A stretch of 64,000 nucleotides of DNA from Symbiodinium natans (taxonomy: Eukaryota; Sar; Dinophyceae; Suessiales; Symbiodiniaceae). The stretch is taken from assembly GCA_905221605.1 (NCBI GenBank), contig CAJNDS010000237.1:125787-189786 (forward strand), written 5' to 3'. This document shows, piece after piece, positions 10,608 to 21,633 of the stretch (the stretch's first letter is position 1; each line of letters begins with the position of its first letter). Both the position numbers and the translations under genes were made by a program. Below the pieces are notes generated by a model, which saw only the letters and a program-made list of their open reading frames with translations, had not been told where the DNA came from and made no database searches.

Positions 10608-10685
10608 ATGCGTCTGCTCGTGCTGGACAAAGACGAGGCCTTTGAATTGGTTGAGGTTCTTGCAGGTCGAATGAAAATAGCCTGA
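10608..10685 (+). CDS. Small ORF or exon, 25 residues
   Basis: An ATG opens 25 codons (MRLLVLDKDEAFELVEVLAG and onwards) ending in TGA just before a C-run. The alternation of hydrophobic and acidic residues looks protein-like. It may be an upstream exon of the gene at 11008 or a small independent peptide. There is no homology evidence. Confidence 0.25.
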   Translation: MRLLVLDKDEAFELVEVLAGRMKIA

Positions 10686-11007
10686 GACCCACCCCCCCCC
10701 CCCCCCCCCAAGCAAGAAAAAGTCCGCAAGCTGAAGCATTGTTGCCCCAAACCCAACCCTGATTCGATGCCTCAACCCTTGGAAAAACTCCAAAGAATCA
10801 ATTTGTTTTTTGGGTCTTCCTTTGGGTTCTTCATTCCTATCTGCTGTGTGACAGCTTGAGTCTATGAGACAGCAGCACCGACTTGAGAGTGGTAGGCCAA
10901 TGCACTACGTTCAGTTCATTCAAATTCTTCAGTTTCTTTCATGAAAGTAATTTGTAATAGATGCATTGTAAGGAAATCTCATTAGCAGGCCTCTCATTGC
11001 TGTGAGC

Positions 11008-13026
11008 ATGGCCCGCCAGCCTCCTAACCCACTCGTCGAGAAGTGCAAGGAAGTCCCTCACTTGGAGCACCTTGAGTTGCTCTTCTATGAAGACGACCAG
11101 AAAGGCTTGCTTCGGCACAAGACGACTGGGGAGGTGGTCCGTCTACCAAACGCCTTTCTGGGACTCCACTTTAACGAGCATGGCATGGCCTATCTGGAGA
11201 TTGATGGGGCTGCGCCGATGTGGGCAAGCAGCTTGCTGAAGCATCATTTGTTCGAGGATGAACGGTCCTGCAAGTCGGAGGAGTTGCTGGAGAGGCTCTT
11301 CGTTGTCAGGAAGAGTCAGGCGGCCAATGATGGTCTTTCCCTGGAATGGTTGCAGGACCATCGTAGATCCCACAGCCTTCTGTATCCCCAGGACACGATG
11401 CGTGGTGCTTTCGAGGAGAGACCTTTGACACTTCTGTGCTTCCAGTGGGTTCCTCAGCACGAGTGCCAGTGCTACTGGCTGCTTCGGGCATTGACAAACG
11501 TGAAGAAGAAGGTTCTTCTCAAGAAGCTGCGTAAATCCTGGATCCCGGCTTTCAATGCCCGCAAAGTGGCGGGCTCCACGGACCATAAGACTCAGGGGCG
11601 TGACGACATAGTTTGGCCCGAAAGCGCGGCCGTTCCCGATGACAGGGACACGCGTCAAGGACATGATGCTTTCGTTTCTACCAGGTTCATGGTCTTCCTC
11701 ATGGTCCTTCTCACGAAGCATTACCGGCATTGCAAGGAGTGGCTGAAGCTGGTCTTCGAGCAACTGCTGCCGAAACGTGTGAAGCTGCGTGTGAACAACA
11801 GCGCCCAATCGGTGCGGGTTCGTCATTGCCTTGTGGACCTCGGGGAGGTGACCCAGCGCTCTGCGTACAAGGAGCGAATGCGGCACTGCAAAAGGCAGGT
11901 GCCTCTCAGGTTGCGACAAAAGCTGCGGCTGGAGGAGGTCCTTCATGCACTCTGGCCCTTGAAGGACTTAAGATGGCTGCTGTGGGACCTGATAGATGGG
12001 GTCTCTAGGGAGTTGGAGATCGGGGTCCATCTCTCTCAATTTCACAAAGCGCCAGCAGACAAGGATGCCTTTGTCCAATCAGAGGCGGACATGCGGGACC
12101 CTCTGGTCCGTCAGAAGAGAATGGAGGCCGCTCTTGGCAAAGCCTGGAATGCCAACAAAAGAAAGGGCAGCAAGGCCCCTCAAACGGAGGCGCAGCGGAC
12201 ACGGCTCCGCATGCAGGCCGAGGCGGCCCGACGCTTCACAAAGACGCTGCAGAGGAAGAAAGAGCGGAGCAGGTACCTCCTTTCCGCACGACGGCTCTTC
12301 AACAACGCTCACTTCGTCCACGTGGGCTTGGACGGCGGAAGAGCTGGCGGACGCAAGCGCTGGCTGTACTGTGTGCTGGATGCGGACACCGGGGTTTCTG
12401 CATGGGCTCCTCCTCTGCGGTTCCAAGATGGCGGGTACCGTCCCCCTGACTCTGATAAAGGTCCCTCTGCTGCAGAGCAGAAGAGATTGGATGCCAGCAG
12501 CTTGCGGTTCCTCGACAGCTTGAAACTCATAGAGGCCACTGCTCCCACAACGGCCCAGCCCGTAGTTGCCAAGCAGACCCGTGGTCCTTCCTATGAGCAA
12601 GTGGTGGGCCTCGACCAGACGTTGAAGTGCATGTTTCCTGCTTTGGAGGAGGGTCTTGGGTCCTTCTCGAAGCCAGCTGGGGACAGAGACTTGAGGCTCC
12701 TTCCTACCTTGGTCGTGACGTCGGATGCTGGACCGGACCTTCAAAGTGCGTTGCAGTTTCTGCAAAATGGTCTTTCTGTCCGCATGGTCCATCTATGGGA
12801 GCCACGGCACAGATTAGCGCGAGAGCTGGAGAACAGCATCGCGCACACGGTCCATCTGAAGTCCTCGCTGGGCGTCGCAGAGATGATCCTGAACTTTTCC
12901 CGTGGTCCATGGTCTGGTCATCGCTGGTTTCGGGTCCTCCAGGCTGGGCTTCTTGTCAGTCAGGTATTCCGATCCATTAACTCATAATAAGTACGAAAAA
13001 AACACATCCAAATGCAAAGAGAGACT

Positions 13027-13072
<46 letters not shown>

Positions 13073-14498
13073 TGCTAAGTAAGTCGGGAATTCTGAGGAG
13101 GAGTGCGTGGACTTTGTGTTGATGTTGGAGGCAAGTGGAACGCCTGAGTCGTCGGCCCTTCTGCACTATTTCCGACCCAGAATTGCCCGTGACCTGGGCT
13201 GGAGTGAGGCGGAAACCACCATGGAGCAGTGCCAGGCCCGTCTTCGAGAATGTCGGTTCCTTCATGCGCGAGGTCCTTCCACCACATCCCGGTGGGACAA
13301 CTTCCACCAAGGATGGAAGTCCCTTCGTCCGGAATTGTCCCTCCTCAGCCTGTTGCTCATCTCCTATGGTGTGAAAATGGGTTTCTTGGGAGGGAAGATG
13401 AGCCAGACACGGAACCCCGGTCCATCCATAGAGGCCCCCGAGGAGGACCAGGCGGGGACGATGAAGGGGGAGACTCGACAGAAGCTCTGGGCACGCTGCT
13501 CGAACAAGCTGCACTGTGTTTGCATGGCCCTTGTTAACGAGGGCCTTCGCTTCGACCTGGATGCATGGTTCTTCCTGTCGCTTCCACAGTCTGAGGCCCT
13601 TCACACGCTCCGAACAGAACTGCAGAGCGGTCCCTGTGGAGCTTTCAAGGCTCAGATGTCGGAATCAGAAGGCGCGGCGCTGGACATTTGCAACCGCATC
13701 CTGGAGCAGATGAACTCACCTGACGTGTGGTCCTTCCTTGGCCTGTGGTCTGGAGGTCAGCTGCTGGGAGGGTTCGCTCGCCAGATGGACCTGGCCCATC
13801 CTGAAGTCCGGCGCCAGTCGGCCCTGAGAAAGAGAATGCTAGACATGATGCTAGCCCTTCTGCAGCAGAAGCTTCTCTACGCTTCGGTTCCTCTGTTTTC
13901 ATATCCTCAGCGACTGGTCCTTCTCGCGTCCCCATGTGAGGCCACAGCCAACGCAGCATTGGTTCATCTGTACCGCTCCTATTCCGCGCACCAGATTGCG
14001 TGCAGGACCAATTCCAAGTGGTGCAAAGCGTACGTGAGGCGCTCGCCCTTCCAATTGCAAGTGATGAAGGATGTGACGGCAGCCCTTCAGCGTGCAAATT
14101 GGACCATCAGCAAGGAGGTCACAGGCTGGGTGACCAAGGTTTTTTCTGGGTTTGGTGCGACGTGGAACGAGGAGGCGTTTGGAAAGGCCCGTCAAAAAGA
14201 GGAAACAGACAACCAGGCCCATGAAATGGCGGACAACGATCTCTGGCAGACGTTGTCGTTCTCTCGGGTCCTTCCCGCTGCAGGCTTGAAGGAGGTGGAG
14301 ATTCGCGAGGATGTTCCCGACATCACCTGGCCGGCGTCCCTCTTCCACATCCAGCGACGCCAGGCAAACGAGCGTCTACGCAGAATCACAGGCCCCGCGA
14401 CTTGGAGCAGCATGACGCAACAGAGCCTTGCCAGCGCTGCCTGTGAGTTGGCCCTTCTCTGCGACGCGGTGGAGTCCAACAAGGTCCATCTCTTGTGA
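11008..14498 (+). CDS. Large transposase-like protein (two exons)
   Basis: Exon 1 (11008-12963) and exon 2 (13098-14498) are both phase 0 and join across a GT-AG intron containing a (GA)n run, giving about 1118 residues. The ATG at 11008 was chosen as the first Met of the frame. The name is inferred from a possible RNase-H-like (DDE) core: an acidic strand motif VHVGLDGGRAGGRK near residue 440, then TLVVTSDAGPDLQSALQ near residue 570, followed by MVHLWEPRHRLARELENS. A Lys/Arg-rich segment near residues 390-420 could bind nucleic acid. The remainder is helical with regularly spaced Trp. I cannot place it in a named superfamily. No terminal inverted repeats were found. The exons carry the GGYYCNTC octamer about every 70-100 bases, in different codon phases. 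Confidence 0.6.
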
Positions 14499-14559
14499 CT
14501 CGTCTTTTCTGCAACGCTCTGCCACTTTATTTTCAGTGTCCTTCCTAAATCCTTGGTTC

Positions 14560-14791
14560 TATTAATCCCCAGCAGCGGCGAAGAGAGGGAGGGGAGAGGG
14601 GAGAGCGGAGAGGGGAGGGGAGAGGGAAGGGGAGAGGGGAGAGCAGAGGGGAGAAAGGGGAGAGGGGAGAGGGGGGAGAGGGGAGAGGGGGGAGAGGGGA
14701 CAGGGGACAGGGGACAGGGGACAGGGGACAGGGGAAGGAGGGAAAGGGGAGAGGGAGAGGGAGAGGGATAGGGAGGGAGAGGGAGAGAGAC

Positions 14792-14843
<52 letters not shown>

Positions 14844-15146
14844 CAGAGACAGAGACAGAGACAGAGACAGAGACAGAGACAGAGACAGCGACAGAGACAG
14901 AGACAGAGACAGAGACAGAGACAGAGACAGAGACAGAGACAGAGACAGAGACAGAGACAGAGACAGAGACAGAGACAGAGACAGAGAGAGAGAGAGAGAA
15001 GAGAGAGAGGAAAGAGAGAAAAAAACAGAAAGAGAGAAAGAGAGAGAGCGAGAGAGACAGTAAGATAGGTAAGGTCAGAAGAGAGAGAGACAGAAAGAGG
15101 GAGAGAGAGAGAGAGAGAGAGAGAATCGAGAGAGAGAGAGAGAAAG

Positions 15147-15187
<41 letters not shown>

Positions 15188-15267
15188 GAGAGAAAGAGAG
15201 AAAGAGAGAAAGAGAGAGAGAGAATGAGAGAGATAGCTGAGAGATTGAAAGAGAATGGAAGAGAGCG

Positions 15268-15321
<54 letters not shown>

Positions 15322-15335
15322 GAGCACGAGCGATG
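14560..15335 (+). repeat. Polypurine tract: GGGGAGA, GACAGA and GA repeats
   Basis: About 775 bases are almost pure purine on the + strand. The order is G-rich GGGGAGA units (to about 14760), (GGGACA)n at about 14697-14735, (GA)n, a regular (GACAGA)n block at about 14823-14985, then long (GA)n to 15335. Ser/Leu-only frames on the opposite strand are by-products. Such tracts can form triplex DNA. It separates two genes. Confidence 0.95.
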
Positions 15336-15391
15336 GCAGCGGAAAAGAGTGTAGTTGAATTAAATAACGGCTCAGTGCCGAGGTCCGAGTC

Positions 15392-16465
15392 ATGGCGGAG
15401 CGCGATGTTGACCATGGGCCTTCTCGTGCGACACAAGTCTTGGAGCAAGCCGAGATTGAGCATGGGCGCCTGGCCGAGCAATGCCGGCGTCTTGACCATG
15501 GAGGTCCATCAGACTGCACATGGTGGCTGGCAGGCCCGGGGGTGGAACATTGGGCAGACTAAATTGGGCATGGCAATTTTTTTGAAACTTAACTGAACGG
15601 CCCCTGGCATAGGTCCTTCCTGTGACCGCCGAGAGGCTTCATTGGGTGCAGGTGTGTATATTCGATGAGTGGTCCGTCCAGCCTGCCTCGGCGATAAGTC
15701 CTTTGGAACATTCGGTCCGAACAAAGGACACATCCGAGCACGAGGTCCCTCTTTTGTGGCCAAGTGGGTCTGAGAAAGACATTCTGGAGTATTGCGCCGA
15801 GAGGGGGTTCCCGAATGTATCGATGACGGTCCTGAAACTGCTGTTGAAGGAGGAGTTCGGGCAGGACATGGGTTCCTCGGATGAGTCTTTGGTGGGGGAC
15901 CTTCTCCTGTCAGGAATCAAATGCGTGTTGGGTCCATCCGATGAGAAAGCGGCGGATGCGCTGGAGCTCGCATTGCATGAGCGTGAAAAAGACGATGCAG
16001 AGCTTTTGGACCTTCTCCAGAACCCCCTGTTCAACGAGGTCCTTCAGTCAAAGCAGGACCAACAAAAACTGGAGCAGGCAATCAAGGAAGCCCAGGCCAG
16101 TCAGAGGCAGGTCCTCTCAATCACAAGGTCCATCCAGCGGCTGCGGCCTGCTGGGAAGAAGAAGGTCAAGCGCAAGGCTGTCCGGTTCCCGGGAGATGAA
16201 GCATGGCCTGCTGAGGTTCTTCAGCGTTTCGCACCTGCCGAGTACCGCATGTACAGGGACGAGTTCAACAAATGCATCAGGGCCTTCCATAAAAGCTACA
16301 ATTGGAGTCTATCGAGGTCGTGGGGCAGATGTGGCAAAGAAAGCGTTCCAGCACGGTTGGTGCTTCGCGGCGTATGGACACGCCATGAGGCACTTCATCC
16401 GAACGACCCCTGCCCCTGGGACTTTCTTGATGATTGAAATTCGAGCGCCAGGGTCCATCCAGTAG
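15392..16465 (+). CDS. Helical protein, two exons with a possible frame shift
   Basis: Exon 1 (15392-15529) starts with ATG and encodes MAERDVDHGPSRATQVLEQA and onwards. Exon 2 starts at 15613. Both edges are phase 0 if the intron 15530-15612 is read as GC-AG. Exon 2 gives a long acidic and helical region (ALELALHEREKDDAELLDLL), then a basic segment, PAGKKKVKRKAVRFPG. Near 16290-16310 the protein-like signal moves from frame 1 (FNKCIRAFHKS) to frame 2 (YRGRGADVAKKAFQHGWCFA), ending at 16465. This suggests a frameshift, an unseen intron or a decaying copy. No family recognised. A terminal exon at 16949-17007 may belong to it. Confidence 0.5.
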
Positions 16466-16948
16466 GCCCTCGACGAGATTCATAAAAGTTAGTATAGTAG
16501 AGTAACGTTTAGTATCCTGAATTTGTACTGTCACTGATCAGTTCCGTCTTACTGTGTGGGGCCATCCGGCAGTCTGCCGCTATTGAAAAGTGTTTCAATT
16601 TGGAGCCGGCCTTCGAACTTCAAGAGGCCAGGAAAAAAAGTACCGTGCGTGGTCAGCACAGACGAGGTGATGATGTAATGTAGAACTGCAGCAGGACCCA
16701 CGCCAAGCCCACAGACGATGAAGAAACACATATATATATATATATACATTTATATGTAGAATTCATAATAATAAGTTAAAGGTCAACTTGGAAACCTTAC
16801 CTCGTGTTCTCCGCCGGCAGGTCCTTCGAACCCGCCTCCGAACTCCGCCACGGACTCAGCTATGGTTCTTCTCATCGTTTCCAGTCTGATGTATGCAACT
16901 GCTTATCAAATTTAGGGATCCTTTAATGCGAGCGTGCCCTTCTCGCAG

Positions 16949-17007
16949 GTTCTTCCCCCGATGAATCGTCGCAGAAGGACATGGTTCTGCTGACTGCTGG
17001 CAGCTGA
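16949..17007 (+). CDS. Possible short terminal exon
   Basis: After a CGCAG acceptor the frame SSPDESSQKDMVLLTAGS ends at a TGA. It is short and unsupported by a phase-checked partner. It could end the gene that begins at 15392. Confidence 0.25.
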
Positions 17008-17165
17008 GATAAATGACGAAGATTGTTTCAAGCCGGAGCGGAAATCTGCGAAGCGCAGGTCTTTCATTGAAATCTTACTGCGCGCAGCTCTCGTGATCAA
17101 GCCTTCGTCCCTCGAAGTCAACTAACTGTCTGTGAGTAGTTGAACCGGTGGTCCTTCAGTGAGCA

Positions 17166-18540
17166 ATGCCGAAGGCGATGAAGAAAGGTGTTGCGAGCAA
17201 GAAGATGGAGAAGAAGGTCCTTCTTAAGGAGGCCGCCGCGAAGAAGAATCTTCGCTGCGCAGCGAAGACGACGATGGCTGAGGGGGAGGAGGCCACGCTG
17301 GAAGAGATGATCCAATGGCTGCGGGCCCATCCAGCGCAGTGCTCCTCAATGTTGGCGTCCGTCAAGAAAGGGGTGTGGGATGGTTCCTCCAGCGACGACG
17401 AGGATGAGGACAGACTGGCTCCCTACATGAACAAGATCAGGCTCATCTCCAAGCCCAAGCTCTTGGACATCCTCTCCGACTTGCTCCCGCAGGCCCATCA
17501 ATGGCTGAAGGTCCTTCCCCGAAAGACGAAGAAGGAGGAGCTGGCAGCGATCCTTGCGTTCCTTGTGCACATGAGTCCAACATCGGCCCTTCCGACAAAG
17601 ATTTTGAGCCGGCTCCTCGAAGAGTTCAAGGAAAGATGGGCTGATTTTGGCAAGCGTGCCAAAGACTGGAGGCCCATCAGCGACAAGGTCCAGGACTGGA
17701 GTTACGTGACATGCATGGGCACTGACAGTCTGACAGACTAAATTATAAATGGCGAGTTTTCTTGTTACAGTTAAGTAATGATGAATCAAGTTGTCCTTCT
17801 GCTTTGTTGATGTGATCACGGTTAAGTAGCAACAGCAGGAGTTCTGGGACCATCATGCCTATTGGTCCATCGACATCAACTCGGACGCGACTGAGGGGTT
17901 CCTCTGCTACGGAGCTGGCGTCGACCCGACAGACAAGAAGAACAGGGTGGCTCTTCCTTCGGAGATTGTCTCTCATGCCACAACTGTGGAAAATGCGGGT
18001 TCCTTTGATGGTGCGATCATCAAGAAGGGGGCTTTGATGAGGAATGTGGTCCATCTGCTTTCGGAACTGGGCGAAGCGAACCGTTGGGTCCGTCCATTGT
18101 TCTTGAAGGAGGTCCCTGGTGGAGATGGGCAGCTCGGGAAGACGAAGAAGGCCCCTCCCGCTGAGGCGAGCAAGATCCGCAAGAAACGTGATGCTGACGG
18201 TGACGCCTTGCTCACGCCGCCCAGGAGGGTCCGGCAGAAGGGCAGCTCCGCGTCGAGCCCTTTGTCCTCAAAGGCCAGTAGCCATGCCTCACCGTCCCCG
18301 CACAAGATCAAGAAGAGGTTTGAGTCGCCGTCCATCAGCAAGAGTCGAGGCAAGCCATCAAAGATGCCCACTCCACCCAAAGGCAAGGGCGGTGTGCTGG
18401 ATGTTGACGGCTCTTCCCGTTCCCCAAGCAAGCCCGCCAAGACCGGCTCCTCCCCAGCCAAGTCGAAGCCGAAGACCGGCTCCTCTCCTCTCAAGGAGGC
18501 TGCGAATAATAAGCAGCCGGGCTGCGTCACAGTGGACTAG
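17166..18540 (+). CDS. Lys-rich nuclear-type protein, two exons
   Basis: Exon 1 starts at 17166 with a basic leader (MPKAMKKGVASKKMEKKV). It continues with a helical part (EEATLEEMIQWLRAHP), an acidic linker (SSSDDEDEDR) and another helical part (KPKLLDILSDLLPQAHQWL). Exon 2 starts at 17839 (EFWDHHAYWSIDINSDATEG) and ends in a long Ser/Pro/Lys-rich tail with repeated KTGSSPAKSKP-type units and a TAG at 18538-18540. Both edges are phase 0 if exon 1 ends at AAG before GTCCAG, or three codons' worth further as a GA donor. The tail suggests a nuclear or chromatin-associated protein, from composition only. No domain is recognised. Confidence 0.6.
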
Positions 18541-19104
18541 TTTCCAGTGGTTTGTCATTTTGTCCTTCAGATTCATCCTCGCAGGTGTTATTGAATCAAC
18601 CGAATTGTTAATATAATATTCTGAGTAGAGATCACATCTCCGGAGTAGGGTGGCCTGAGGACAAAGACATTTTGGCAGAGGACCTTCGCTTCACTTCAGT
18701 CAGTGCACGCGAGCGCTCCAGAGAACAAAAGCTAGGCATTGCATTCAGTCACTTTCTGGAAGCACACCATTGAAGTGTCACAGCTGGATGTTCTTGTGAC
18801 GCTGAGGCACGGTCACCGACTCGCTGGGCCCGTCCGGGCGCCCGTGCCAGTGAGCCAGCAGTTTTGAGTCAGAGGTTTATCTTTGTTGCGCTGCTCTTGC
18901 TTTGTATTTGCTGGCAGCTTTCAGCGATTCTGTTTTGGCTTATTCAAAGGTTTCACTTCAATGCAGGAAGTACAGTAGTACAGTACAGACAGAGTCATTT
19001 TTTAATATTTTCTAATAAAAGTACATAATAGCTGAGTGCCATACTTCTTGACTTGAGGTTTTTCTTAGCCAGCCTAGTCCAGTGTCGGCGCACTGACTAT
19101 TAAA
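18541..19104. other. Intergenic stretch
   Basis: No supported gene. It is less GC-rich than its neighbours, has a few octamers, and just before 19105 is AT-rich (about 18990-19030) with no recognisable promoter element. Confidence 0.5.
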
Positions 19105-19961
19105 ATGGATGATGAGGATGATGATGAGTCAGAAGATGAGGCGGTGGTTCCTCAAGACTCACCCAAGGCCAAAGCCAAGGTCCGCAAGAACGTGTCGAAG
19201 TATGACTCAGAAATCGCGGACCTTCCTCCTGCTGAGCGCCGAAAAGCCTTGGCCAAGTTGTACGAAAGGAACCGGGCCAGTCGAAGGAAGAGGGTTAAGT
19301 CCAAGTACGAGGACCATCCCACGGTGAAGGCGGCCAAGACAGCAAAAGAGAGGCGAGCTGCCTTAAACAAGCTCTATGCCTCAAAAAAAAAAGGCCCTTC
19401 AGTCGACTGCGATGAGGCGGAGGCCCCTCCACTCCTCGATGCCGTGAAGGAAGAGAGGGTGAAGAAGGAGGTTGTCGTCAAACAGGAAACTGGTTTGCCT
19501 TGCGTCACTGGGGATGGGAGTTTTTTATTTAAAGGTTTTTGTCCTGCATCGATGAAAGCGACAAGAAATCAATTCAGGAGGAGTTTTCGGATGCAGAAGA
19601 CGAGAACATCCCCATCCAGTGCCCCATGTGTGCAGAGCCTTTGCAGCAGCATCATCAGTTCAGGTCCCTCCCAACCACCCTTGCTACTCACCAGGGCTCA
19701 TTCCTGCCCGCTCGGCTACTGCTCAGGAAGCTGCCCAAGCTCGTGCAGAAAGCGTGGCTTTGAGGGAGGAGCTCGGGTCCCTCCGCTCAGAGAAAGACGC
19801 CTTGGAGAAGAGCGCAGCAAACCTTCAAACTCGTCTCGCCATTGCTGAGCGCCAAGTGGTTTGGTACGAAAATGTTCGTGACTGGGTGAGTGCTGACATA
19901 GAGTCACGCCTGGGCCGTGGCCATGACTCTGAGGTCATTCCTGATTGGCTGGTCGTACAAG
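19105..19961 (+). CDS. Acidic/basic protein with CxxC and coiled coil
   Basis: The ATG at 19105 follows an in-frame stop and opens an acidic start (MDDEDDDESEDEAVVPQDS). A basic helical repeat follows (PPAERRKALAKLYERNRASR, then a second KERRAALNKLYASKK), and an acidic linker. After an apparent intron near 19500-19570 a frame with a CPMCAEPL knuckle appears. From about 19690 to 19961 there is a coiled coil (RAESVALREELGSLRSEKDA) ending DSEVIPDWLVVQ before GGTAGG. The paired basic repeats could be a small duplicated module. Exon borders after 19500 are approximate. No family recognised. Confidence 0.5.
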
Positions 19962-20754
19962 GTAGGTCCATTACGGAACTCATTGCTAAAAGCCGTGGTT
20001 CATCTTGCCGATAACCCAAGCAAGAATCTTCTCAACTATTCTTCAGGACTCAAATTCAGTGAGGCACCTTTCACGATCTTGTTGTGGGTCATCTGTAGTA
20101 TTGTTTCAAGAGTATCGGGTTCTTCATACTCCCATCGATGGGGCCGGGCCATAAAAAGGAGCGTTGCAGTGCTTTGTCAGCCAGAAGTGAAACATTGTTT
20201 TTGCAGAGTTTCTCCTGCCCTTGGCAGGTACAGGGCCATTCCATTCGTCGATGCTGCAGATTTGTGGAAAAGAAGGGCTGCTCTTGTTTCTCTTGCGTTC
20301 CTGAGATTTGTGCAACAACCCGCCCGACCACTAACCCACCTCGAAACCCCGCAGGCTTCGCAGAAGTTCGCTGTGCCTTTTTGGGTTCGCAATAGGTTCG
20401 TCTCATTTTTGTGCTGGCCCCCCAAGTTACCGACCCCCTCTGTTTTACCCTCAGTATGGTTTAGAGGGTGTTTGGGGCTTGTGACCACGAAACCACATGG
20501 GGTTTTGGGCTTTTCGGGTTTGGGGTGTGTAGGGTTGATTGGGCTTGTGGAGCTTATCGCGTTTATAGGTCTATTCCTTGACTCAGTCCGAACACTTCAA
20601 ACCCAAACCTTAAGAACCCTATACTACCCTATACCCTATCAAGCCTGAAGCCTGTAAACCCTCCATCTACAAACCTTCCAAGACCCCCAGTACCCTGCCC
20701 TAGAAAACCCTGTAAACCACCCCAAAACCCCCACGCCCCCCATCTGCCTAAACC
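19962..20754. other. Transition zone from octamer-rich to telomere-rich DNA
   Basis: I see no supported gene. The last GGYYCNTC octamers lie near 19963-20003. GGTTCG words follow at 20355-20400, and degenerate TTTAGGG/CCCTAAA text begins at about 20450. Confidence 0.55.
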
Positions 20755-20830
20755 CCAAACCCTAAACCCTAAACCCTAAACCCTAAACCCTAAACCCTAA
20801 ACCCTAAACCCTAAACCCTAAACCCTAAAC
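20755..20830 (-). repeat. CCCTAAA telomere-type array
   Basis: About ten near-perfect CCCTAAA units. The array ends with CTCCCCAG, which makes an acceptor for an 85-base island (20838-20922, VRNLRAASAVRWDCLLQEPG) that is open to the next degenerate TTTAGGG stretch. Confidence 0.9.
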
Positions 20831-20837
20831 TCCCCAG

Positions 20838-20922
20838 GTTCGCAACCTCAGGGCGGCTTCGGCTGTGCGCTGGGACTGCCTGCTACAGGAGCCCGGGGAT
20901 CTTTCAGCTGGGGCTTTCCGGG
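20838..20922 (+). CDS. Exon-like island between telomeric arrays
   Basis: A unique GC-rich island is bounded by CCCCAG on the left and a G-GTTGAG donor on the right. The frame VRNLRAASAVRWDCLLQEPG and onwards is open across it. The evidence is only a bounded open frame; no product is recognised. Confidence 0.25.
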
Positions 20923-21633
20923 GTTGAGGTTGAGGGGTTGTAGGGGTTTTGGGGAGTTTAGGGTTTAGGAATAGGGTTTAGGGTTTAGGAATAGGGTTTA
21001 GGGTTTAGGAATAGTTTAGGGTTTAGGAATTTAGGGAGGTTAGGGAGTTTAGTATGGGGCGTGGGTTTGGGGACTTATCTTCGCACGATTGCTTTTTGCA
21101 GAGGGGGCGGGCTGAGGGGCGGCTGAAATTGGAGGTAGACGTAACCCCTAAACCGCCCATGACTTTTGCCGCACCATTGTCTCACAGGAGGTCAGACGAC
21201 TGCGACTTGGCCACCAAGATCCGCCTTTTCATGTTTAGGCGTTTCGGATGTAGGGTTTAGGGTCTAGGATGTAGGTCCAAGATCCACCTCAGTGCCTAGA
21301 AATCATCATACACACTTCTTGTATGCTTCTACATCCCTGAAGAAGCAAGGAGGCATAAGTGTTCTGCAGCCCTCGTGTTCTGATTGTTCTTCTCATCGGT
21401 TGATAGGTTAAGCACAGCAGGTACCAACGGCCTTCGCAGGCGAGGGCACTCTTGTGGTCTGTGTATTGTTATGGAGCGCAAGGCGTTCGACCATCGAATT
21501 CAGGGCTCCAGGTGACGGATTTGGGCTCAGCTGAAACATGGCTTTGGGCTGTTTCACCCACTTCGCTTCATGGCTTCAGATTCACAGCTCCTCCGCCCCA
21601 TCTCCTGTGTTCCAGCTGCGTTACGCTTGCGCC

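Noticed and set aside
11143-11946. 267-codon - strand frame
   Set aside because: It is a shadow of the 1118-residue + strand gene, which joins in phase to a second exon.
14192-15519. Long - strand frames made of Ser/Leu
   Set aside because: They are the reading of the GA/GACAGA polypurine repeats and have no independent support.
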